Source: Acinetobacter sp. TGL-Y2 (GTDB lineage: Bacteria; Pseudomonadota; Gammaproteobacteria; Pseudomonadales; Moraxellaceae). From it: DNA of 64,000 bases. The notes below the pieces were generated by a model, which worked only from the letters and a program-made list of their open reading frames with translations, ran no database searches and was not told where the DNA came from. Positions 54,135 to 62,300 of the stretch are shown here, piece after piece (position 1 is the first letter of the stretch; every line of letters begins with the position of its first letter). The position numbers were made by a program, and so were the translations under genes. The stretch lies in NCBI RefSeq assembly GCF_001612555.1, contig NZ_CP015111.1:234878-298877 (forward strand), written 5' to 3'.

Positions 54135-55546
54135 TATTGAAGCTCCACATTTTCTACAGTACAGGTTTTAACCCATGATTCTTTGCATAGACATGCTTCA
54201 TAGCTTGTTGGGTCTATAGATAGATTGAATCCAACGCCTGCTGGCCCCCCCCAGTTATATAGCGTTATTTGAAATGTATTAATACCTAAGCGTATTTTGT
54301 CACTCAGGTCTAAATTTAAATTTTGTGTTGCTGAATTTCCTGTTGAGCCTTGCGCAATGAGATTGTTATTTAAATTAACTGCGATTTGATTGTCATAGAA
54401 AATGCTTGCAAGTCTCATTTTTACTTTATCTGGATTATTCACCATAAACGTAATGTAATAATTGCTCGTAGACCCACCACTACCGTCTTGCCATGTCTCT
54501 CTAAAACTTACTGATGAATTGGTAGATTTGAATGATGCCGCTGGTCTAGATCGCGCTTCCAATACAAAACTATCTTTTACAAGACCAGAAACACATTCGG
54601 GTAAATCCCGGTCGCCTTTCGCATTAGTTCCACAATCAACAGTTAGCTTTTGATTACATATCTGCTGACGGCCATAAGGTTTACTTTGGCATGTATTGCT
54701 TGAGTACTCTGCACGTTCAGGCGCTACACCACACGCGTATTGTTGAGCGTTCGCCGTGGATGCACTACCAGCGCTTGTATTAACATTAATGACTGAGTTA
54801 TTTGCTGTGTAATTTTGCTTAGACCGTTCGCTTGTGCTTTTACGCAAAGGGTCTGATTTTGAGAAATCATAGGCACTAGCGCTATCATTTGATAATGATA
54901 CTGTTCGTATAGATAGGCATTGAACGTCATTATATAAATAATAAGAATCGCTTGCTGGTGTTGTTCCAGCTGGTCTATTCGGATTAGGTGTTAAGCATTT
55001 ATAACGTAATGCCTCCCCAGACTCATTTGATAATTTATTGGTGTTATACGTTGCTGTTTGGCTTGAGACGTCTGTGTTCTTGTAATCAACGCCCGTACCA
55101 TTTACCCCATTAATGCCAAGGCCTTTTAATTCTTCACTGGTTTGGCCAGTGCTTGTTGCACCATAGGTTTGATTAAGGATATTGCTTTGTTTTTCGATAT
55201 CACGGGTATTGGAATACTTGTAATTAGGGTCTGAATCCATGCTGTTAATACCCATGGATTTATCTGTTGCATTTGAATTCTGTATTGCCTCGCCTTTATT
55301 CAGCGTTCTTGCTTCCTCTGCAGCATTGGTCACTGAACTGTTTTTACCATAGCCAGAAGAAGTATTTGAATTGCAGTCAGTACCTTCGCCGTATCCATAA
55401 CCACAGTTAATTACAGCTGCGATATCAACACCAATATCTTTCTTCGATATCGTATCGTCATAGTTATATTGCTTGATGTCTGTTCCTGCTTGAGCATTCA
55501 GACAAAGCGCAATACTTAATGCAAGCAAGCTTCTTCTTTTTAACAT
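54134..55546 (-). CDS. TraN-like protein, N-terminal segment
   Basis: The 470-residue protein has a signal peptide (MLKRRSLLALSIALCLNAQA). The first half is Asn/Thr/Ser-rich (ALSIALCLNAQAGTDIKQYN through LNQTYGATSTGQ). The second half has paired Cys and beta segments (CQSKPYGRQQICNQKLTVDC; CVSGLVKDSF; CLCKESWVKTCTVENVEL). The layout recalls the N-terminal part of F-type TraN. It is the first gene of the 50963-55546 operon. That it works together with the next two genes is inferred. Confidence 0.58.
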   Translation of the reverse strand: MLKRRSLLALSIALCLNAQAGTDIKQYNYDDTISKKDIGVDIAAVINCGYGYGEGTDCNSNTSSGYGKNSSVTNAAEEARTLNKGEAIQNSNATDKSMGINSMDSDPNYKYSNTRDIEKQSNILNQTYGATSTGQTSEELKGLGINGVNGTGVDYKNTDVSSQTATYNTNKLSNESGEALRYKCLTPNPNRPAGTTPASDSYYLYNDVQCLSIRTVSLSNDSASAYDFSKSDPLRKSTSERSKQNYTANNSVINVNTSAGSASTANAQQYACGVAPERAEYSSNTCQSKPYGRQQICNQKLTVDCGTNAKGDRDLPECVSGLVKDSFVLEARSRPAASFKSTNSSVSFRETWQDGSGGSTSNYYITFMVNNPDKVKMRLASIFYDNQIAVNLNNNLIAQGSTGNSATQNLNLDLSDKIRLGINTFQITLYNWGGPAGVGFNLSIDPTSYEACLCKESWVKTCTVENVELQ

Positions 55547-55690
55547 TTCAGGGAACCAGTTATATAATGATTAAATTTTAGATTAAAAAAATAAAAACTC
55601 AATTGTTTTTATATGGTTTATATATTGAATATTATAAATGATTTATAAAGGTTTATTTTCTATATAAGCTTGTTGTTTATTTTTATTCAA

Positions 55691-55726
55691 AAAAAAGCCC
55701 TAAGAAACATAATCTTAAGGCTTTTA
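55691..55726. terminator. Terminator after the 55747-58554 operon
   Basis: The stem AAAAGCC-TAAG / CTTA-GGCTTTT has one mismatch and T-rich flanks. It lies between the DUF4116-like genes and the TraN-like operon. Confidence 0.6.
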
Positions 55727-55746
55727 AAATAGAGGTATTTAAAATG

Positions 55747-56091
55747 TTAGATACTTTTGATTCCAGAAGAAATATAAAAATCTGAAAGTGCCTTTTGAGA
55801 AACATCATTCAATTCAATTGGTAGCATTGAAGTTGCTGTATAGGGGTATAGATGAGCGATTAAAGCATTCGCATACTCAGATAGCGCTTCCTTTGGAATA
55901 TATTCTATACATTCCTCACCCGACCTGATCACTATTTCTAAAATTTCATCGTCTATAAACTCAAGCGGTACGTGTTGAATTGCTTCTGGAGTCACCTCTA
56001 TGGCTTTAAAGCAAATACTGTAATCAAAGTCTTCGCTATTTATATAGGTCAATAGATTGCCAACACCTTTCACTTTTTTTTCAGCAGGCAT
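55747..56091 (-). CDS. Short DUF4116-like protein
   Basis: I prefer the ATG at 56091 (AGGAACAGTCAC upstream); the longer frame to 56136 would overlap the gene before it. The 114-residue product contains two or three repeats of the type EVTPEAIQHVPLEFIDDEIL and RSGEECIEYIPKEALSEYAN, as in the 56105 and 33787 genes. It starts 13 bases after the longer repeat protein and is probably its partner or a split-off part. Confidence 0.65.
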   Translation of the reverse strand: MPAEKKVKGVGNLLTYINSEDFDYSICFKAIEVTPEAIQHVPLEFIDDEILEIVIRSGEECIEYIPKEALSEYANALIAHLYPYTATSMLPIELNDVSQKALSDFYISSGIKSI

Positions 56092-56104
56092 GTGACTGTT
56101 CCTT

Positions 56105-57091
56105 TTATAGATGTGACAGCAAATTTTCATTTGCATTCATTGCCTTTTTACGAGCAATAAAGATTCGAATAGCATCATTTAATTCTTCATCTGGAATTTG
56201 TTCATATAGTTCGGGTTTTTGTGAAAGTGCAATTTCCCATAACTCGCCCGATGTCTTTAGATGTGCTGGTGTACATATAGCGTTTAATGGATTGAGTTTG
56301 ATCGCTTTGATCGCCATATCTTTATCAATAAGTACGATAGGTAAGAATCTAAAAATTTCAGGATTTTGTTCAAACATATATATGGCTAAACTTTTGCGCA
56401 TAAATCTTGGTTCAAAACGTCCATTTCTTACTTTAAACATTTCAAGTTCTGAAAGGATTTTAAGCATCTTTTTGTTGTTATAGACATCTTCTGGGAAGTA
56501 TTCCATAAGCTCTGGTCGTTGATGCAATGCAATTTCACAGATTTTAAAAGTTCTGTCCGGCATAGTCATAAAACGTAATATTTCAGGTGTGGTTTCAACC
56601 ACTTCTTTAAGAACTTTACTATCACGCTGCACAATATCAATACGTGTCACGTATTCTGGTGATTGCTTGATTAAACGATTTACATAATAGCTATCTTGTA
56701 AGCTTGTTGGAATAAATTCATGAGCACTTGGGTCGTTATCAACAGCAGCATTACTGATTTCACTAGAAAGGATACGCTCAGGGACAAAGCGAACCGCCCG
56801 ACCATTAGACTTTACCATCTCTAAACATTGGTGATGTTTTACTAAATGCGGTGGAATATAAGTAAGTGCTTCTTCATTATCCAGCAATAAACGAGTAATG
56901 AGGCTATCTGTGAGATAGATATCATCAACCAAATCATATACAGCAAAATCACTACTCAGTGCGATGAACAGAACTTCTTCTGTTTTAACATCGTCTGGTA
57001 AACTTGCAATAATACTCGGTTGAGACCGAACAATAATTATAGCTTCTTCTTCTGTTTCTACACTCTTAAAACCAGTGTTCAGTTTACTCAT
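56105..57091 (-). CDS. DUF4116-like repeat protein
   Basis: The 328-residue protein is a run of about eleven helical repeats with a recurring x-P-E-x-x-x-x-x-P pattern: HQRPELMEYFPEDVYNNKKM, FEQNPEIFRFLPIVLIDKDM, SQKPELYEQIPDEELNDAIR. It would form a solenoid for protein binding. AAAGGTATCAACC is a good ribosome site. It follows a helix-turn-helix regulator and a hypothetical gene in the same direction, all within a few bases of each other. Function is unknown. Confidence 0.68.
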   Translation of the reverse strand: MSKLNTGFKSVETEEEAIIIVRSQPSIIASLPDDVKTEEVLFIALSSDFAVYDLVDDIYLTDSLITRLLLDNEEALTYIPPHLVKHHQCLEMVKSNGRAVRFVPERILSSEISNAAVDNDPSAHEFIPTSLQDSYYVNRLIKQSPEYVTRIDIVQRDSKVLKEVVETTPEILRFMTMPDRTFKICEIALHQRPELMEYFPEDVYNNKKMLKILSELEMFKVRNGRFEPRFMRKSLAIYMFEQNPEIFRFLPIVLIDKDMAIKAIKLNPLNAICTPAHLKTSGELWEIALSQKPELYEQIPDEELNDAIRIFIARKKAMNANENLLSHL

Positions 57092-57102
57092 GGTTGATAC
57101 CT

Positions 57103-57417
57103 TTAATCACGTTTAACGCATACGGTTACAGTGCCGGTTAATCCAAGCTTTTGACTTATTAGTAGCATCTTTGCAAGACTATTTTCTGAATTACCATTTA
57201 AATGATACGTTAAAGTTCTGGTGCTAAGTCCAGTCATTTTACTCAATTTGCGAAGACTGATATCTTTTTCAGTCATAACTCTTTGGATGTATTCAGATAA
57301 TTCAATCTCAATTCCAACTAAAACTTTATCTGCTTCTTCTGAACCAAAATCTACAGACATATTAAAATCAGGGTCTAAATCATCATTGTGAGTTTCGTCT
57401 TGCATCTCCATCTCCAC
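57103..57417 (-). CDS. XRE-type helix-turn-helix regulator
   Basis: The longest form (104 residues) starts at a GTG; the ATG at 57405 has GGAG six bases upstream and is the better start. An acidic N-terminus precedes a helix-turn-helix (about 45-90): SEYIQRVMTEKDISLRKLSK, MTGLSTRTLTYHLNGNSENS. A short basic end follows (VTVCVKRD). The start codon abuts the stop of the gene before it at 57418, so the two are coupled. It may autoregulate the operon to 55747. Confidence 0.72.
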   Translation of the reverse strand: MEMEMQDETHNDDLDPDFNMSVDFGSEEADKVLVGIEIELSEYIQRVMTEKDISLRKLSKMTGLSTRTLTYHLNGNSENSLAKMLLISQKLGLTGTVTVCVKRD

Positions 57418-58554
57418 TTATTCTTTTGTGAAAGAATCGATAAACGTTTTTAAGCGTTCGCTTAATACAAGAACTTCACTATCATCTAATGAACTAATTT
57501 CTTTTTCCCAATTTAATAGCGCATTATTTAATGCTTGGATAATCACGCTTGAACGAACTCGTTCTGAACCAGTAGTAAAGCAAAGCAGCCAATCATAAAT
57601 AGGCTTAGGAATACTGAAATTTGAGCGTTTAGAACCAACTTCACTCATGTAATTTGTTAGGTTTGGATAGAATAAAAACTCATTATCAATAAATGGGTCA
57701 TAAATTTTTAAATAATATGTATGAGCGAAAAATTCAATATTTTGTTCAAAAAACGTATCTGCTTTCGTAAGATCGAAGTTAAAAGGCAATACACTTTCAC
57801 TTAACACGCGGTTTTGAATATCCACCGCTTTTACAACATAGGTCTTTTTCTGCAAAGTACCGCTATCTTTCATTTCAAGAATCGAATGTTGGAATTTTCG
57901 CTTTAAGTCGATAATGAATTGATTAAGATTATCTATATCTGAGTATTCTTCCCCAGAAATTTCGATTAGCTCTTTGCCAGCAACAGACCAATCAATATTA
58001 GCAATTTTAAGTTTCTTAACTCTTTTAGCTGGTAAAGGTTTATGGCCTGTAAATAGGTCATTTTTAAGGATGTCGATTAGCTTGTATTTAGATGCTTCAC
58101 CAGAATCTAATCCCTTGACCCAATTATCAATATTGAATTCGGTAACGATGGCAGCAGCTAATATAGAACCTTTACGTTCATTCAGTCGGGCAGAAAGAGC
58201 ATCTACACTTTCAATGAGTGGAATTGGAACACTGACCGTCATAAACAGTTTTGTATTTGACTGTCTAGTAACCTCTGTGAATACCCGACTATTGAACCAA
58301 TATGACTTTGCTTGCAGTCCTTTATGGGTGATGTACAGTTCTATTCCAGATTTATAGCAAAAATATGAAACGTAAAACTGATCATGGAAGTTTTCAATTC
58401 CATAATTAATTAATTTCACGACAGTACTTTTTTCTAATCCGTATGCAGCAAAAAAATGATTATGTTTTCGACTGTAAAAACGAATAACAGAATCTTCTGA
58501 ATAACGGAACTTTAAATTGGTTAGTAACTTAGATGGGTAATATTGATCAGACAT
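57418..58554 (-). CDS. Hypothetical protein, first gene of regulator operon
   Basis: The 378-residue soluble protein has a mixed N-terminal domain (about 1-110: SDQYYPSKLLTNLKFRYSED; GIENFHDQFYVSYFCYKSGI). A middle segment resembles ribbon-helix-helix sequences (VPIPLIESVDALSARLNERK GSILAAAIV, split here for reading). A similar element recurs near the C-terminus (FSIPKPIYDWLLCFTTGSER then SSVIIQALNN). Both have the pattern of short DNA-binding strands followed by helices, so DNA binding is plausible but not established. It is not a recognised replication protein. Confidence 0.6.
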   Translation of the reverse strand: MSDQYYPSKLLTNLKFRYSEDSVIRFYSRKHNHFFAAYGLEKSTVVKLINYGIENFHDQFYVSYFCYKSGIELYITHKGLQAKSYWFNSRVFTEVTRQSNTKLFMTVSVPIPLIESVDALSARLNERKGSILAAAIVTEFNIDNWVKGLDSGEASKYKLIDILKNDLFTGHKPLPAKRVKKLKIANIDWSVAGKELIEISGEEYSDIDNLNQFIIDLKRKFQHSILEMKDSGTLQKKTYVVKAVDIQNRVLSESVLPFNFDLTKADTFFEQNIEFFAHTYYLKIYDPFIDNEFLFYPNLTNYMSEVGSKRSNFSIPKPIYDWLLCFTTGSERVRSSVIIQALNNALLNWEKEISSLDDSEVLVLSERLKTFIDSFTKE

Positions 58555-59323
58555 TCCTTAACATCCTATTGAAGCCTGTATTTTCAGTAATGCTAACATT
58601 TAAAAGGCTAGAAAGTCTATACGTTGTTGCGGTATATGGAAAATATAGAGGTATAGTTGTTTGAAAAAATAGATATACAAAACAGTTGGATATAAACAAA
58701 TAAAACAATACTAATTCTTGGTCTAACTGTTGATATATTTTTTAAGATATCACATGAGTTTACTTTCCTTACTTATTTAAAGAACATCCGTTCTTTTATT
58801 CATACATATCTTGTTAATGGTGTTTATTAATCTAATTACATAGAAGTAAATTTTGAATTAATAATTGCTAAAACCTAAATAAAGCCATTTAATTGTAAAA
58901 TTTAAAAAAATATAATAATCAAAGCTTTATGTATAACTCAAAACTGACAAAATTAACTAAAATGCTCGCACCCCTTAAGTTTAAATCAATATTTTGAAGG
59001 TTTGCTAACAAATAATCTCAAAGAACAGCATTTCTATCAAAATTACCGCCTCTCTAAAACTAGCCACACACAATATAAACTCAATCTTAATAATTAATGA
59101 TTAGTTAATGATATCAATAAATTTAATTAATGTTTCATAAATATTAAATAAAATAAATATTATTTATTTGTTATTTTTTATTCTAAACATTACATTAATG
59201 TTTGTTTTATGTAATGATTGTTGGTGTAAAAAAGGGCTTCATATTTTGTACTCTTTAGCTAAGTAATTCTCGCAAACGACAAAATTCAAGATTTTCCGTT
59301 GTTCTCATTTTTATTGGTGTCAC
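58555..59323. promoter_or_regulatory. Long AT-rich divergent promoter region
   Basis: This 769-base stretch separates the 57418 gene from the adhesin gene and has no supported coding sequence. It contains the inverted repeat AAGAAC-ATCC-GTTCTT at 58780-58795, and further down several AT-rich near-palindromes (around 59100-59215, with ACATTACATTAATGT). It should carry the promoters of both flanking genes. Its length and AT content would suit H-NS-like silencing. Confidence 0.5.
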
Positions 59324-62300
59324 ATGAACAAAGTTTTCAAAACATTTTTTAGTAAAAAATTAAATCGAATTGTTATCGCAAGTGAACGGTCTAAAGCCGT
59401 TGGAAAATCATCCAGTAAAACCAATACAGTGATTTTTACTGCTTTGCTTTTTCAAGCCCCTCTTGCACTTGCATATTCCAATGGAATTGAAACTGGAGTG
59501 AGTAACATAGCTATAGGTGAAAGTGCCTTAACCACTGGTAAATCCTCAATTGCATTAGGTACAGGTGCTATTGCAATCGGCAGTAATTTGAGCTTGGAAC
59601 AACTTAATGAATTACTTAATCAGCAGAAATCGTTGGTATCAGATATAAATTCCATTCGGACAGATATTTCTTCCAAAGAAAGTTCTTACTCGGCGTTATT
59701 AGATACAGTTTACAAAGTAGAACGTAACTTAAATATCATTAAAGATTTAGATCAGAGTTTATCTTCCGAACAAAGTAAAACTAATGACCTTAGTAGTGCT
59801 TGGAATATTACAAATTTGGAATTAAAAGAAAAATCAAACGTTGTCTCTGAAAAACTCAAAATACTGAACAGTATAGACCTTTCTAAGATCACTCCTACAT
59901 GGCAAGAAGATGGTGGCTTGGATGGACTAGCGAATCAATTAATGACCTCTGTTGAAAATGGCACAAATATCTCTTTCGGTTTAGATTTTTACAAAGACTA
60001 CATCACCAAATATATTAATGTTGAAAAAAATATTAATTATGATGCCAACAGATATGATGCTGTTGCGGGGAATCCAATTGATGCTTACTATGGCGGTATA
60101 GTAGACAACGGATTTAACAGCAATGAAAAAGTTATTCGCTTTAACACACCCTTAAAATCTGTTGATATGCAGTTCTATATGACCATTGATGCCAATGCAT
60201 ATTATAGTGAGTCTGCATTTGATTTCATTGTTACAAAGCAAAATCAACATTTGCTAGATTTTCAGAATAATTTTGATAACAAAATTGAAAATTTAAAACA
60301 AAGTGATGAAATCTTAAGTAGCTTACTTACTGATGAGTATGTGACAAAATTAAAGACTGATATTCAAAACCAATTTGATACCAATGCCAGAACAATACGA
60401 AAACTCGAACTTGATAAAATTTTGAGAAATCAGTCTGAAACCGACCCTACCTTTGCTACTCTTTTTAAAGAGCGTCAAGATCTAATTACTCAAGGTGTAG
60501 GCTCCACAACACTTAATAAAATTACTAAAGATTACAGTGACCTTCTTATAAGTTATAAAAATGACCGCTTAACATCAATTCAGCAAGAAAATGCTTTGAA
60601 CGTAAATAAAATCAAAGATGCTCTAAACTCAGAATTATCTGATGTCAAAAGTCGCATGGATTCCATTGACTTAAAATTAAAAAATAATAAAGCTTTGATA
60701 GCCGATTACGAAAAAGAAATTGCAAATCGACAACCTACACCAGAAGAACTTGAAGCGTACAACAAAGCTAAACTTGTTGAGGCTGAACTCGAAGCAGAAA
60801 AGAAAAAACTTTCAGAGCGTGAACAAGCTTTGAAAGATGTTCAAGGCGATTTAGCTGACGGACAAAATGCTACAGCTATGGGTACTGATGCAATCGCTAC
60901 AGGACAAAATTCACAGGCGTTTGGTACTCGCGCATCAGCTCTAGGACAAGATACTATTGCTTTTGGAACTGATGCCAAAGCTCAAAAGGCAGGCTCTATC
61001 GCAATTGGAGCTAATTCAGAAGCTAATGCTCAAGAAAATGATGTCGCAATTGGTAAAGGTTCTAAAACTGCTTTAGTCGTTCAAACACCTAAATCAATCA
61101 TAGATGGTAAGGAGTATTCATTCGCGGGTTCGGCTCCTGCAAGTACATTTAGCATTGGGTCCTTGGGGAATGAAAGAACTTTAACCAATCTCGCAGCAGG
61201 GCAAGTTAATGGCTCTAGCACAGATGCAGTTAATGGCTCCCAATTATTTTCAGTTATTACTGCATTAGAAAGTAATAGTTCGTTAGATCAGTTGAATTTA
61301 AAATATAGCGATTTAGATAAAAACCATGTCAATCTTGCAGGAAGTGATGGAACTACCCTATCCAACTTGAATGATGGTGAAATTTCACTGAATAGCAAAG
61401 ATGCAATAAATGGCGGTCAACTTTTCAATGTGAATGACAAACTAGAAACCAATATTAATATTGTTTCTGGCATTCAGACTGATATTACTAATATTCAAAA
61501 TTCCGATCTAAAAAGTGTTAAATATAATACTGACAACTCAGCGATTATTTTGACAGGCTTGAATGGAACTAAAATTAGCAATCTTGATGATGGTGTTTCT
61601 GATACAGATGCCGTTAATTTACGTCAGTTAAATAATGTGGACCAAAAAGTTGAAGGTTTTAATTCAAACTTAACCACACAAATTACCAATACCAATACCC
61701 TTATCGGTACAACTAAAGATCAACTCAATACTCAAATTATCGATACCAACACCCGAATTGATACGACCAAAGATCAACTCAATACTCAAATCATCGATAC
61801 CAACACTTTGATCGGAACAACCAAAGATCAGCTTAATACTCAAATTTTTAATACAAATACTCTGATCGGAACCACTAAAGATCAGCTCAATACTCAAATT
61901 ACCGATACCAATACCCGTATTGATACAACCAAAGATCAACTCGCAGCGCAAATTGACACGACCAAAAATGAATTGGTAAATACCGGTTTAAACTTCGTTT
62001 CAAATACTGGTCAGGTTGTTAATCGTAAACTAGGTCAACAATTAAGTATTGTCGGTGGTGCAGACGTTGATGAAAGTTTAAGTAGTGCCGAAAATGTCAT
62101 TACTCGCTCTACTGACAACGGCATTAAAATTGAGTTATTAAAAGATGTAAAATTCGATACAGCAAATATTGGCGGCAATATCCTCAATCAACAAGGCTTG
62201 TTCATTGCTAAAGGTCCAAGTATTACGGTTGATGGTGTTAATGCCGGCTCTAAGAAAATCACCAATGTTGCAAATGGTGAGGCTCCTACTGATGCAGTTA

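Noticed and set aside
57795..57815. AACACGCGGTTTTG, similar to the CRISPR-like repeat core
   Set aside because: It lies inside the coding sequence of the 57418-58554 gene and has no periodic neighbours.
57418..58554. Replication initiator protein
   Set aside because: Position next to a long AT-rich gap is suggestive, but I see no Rep_3 or other initiator motif and no iterons nearby.
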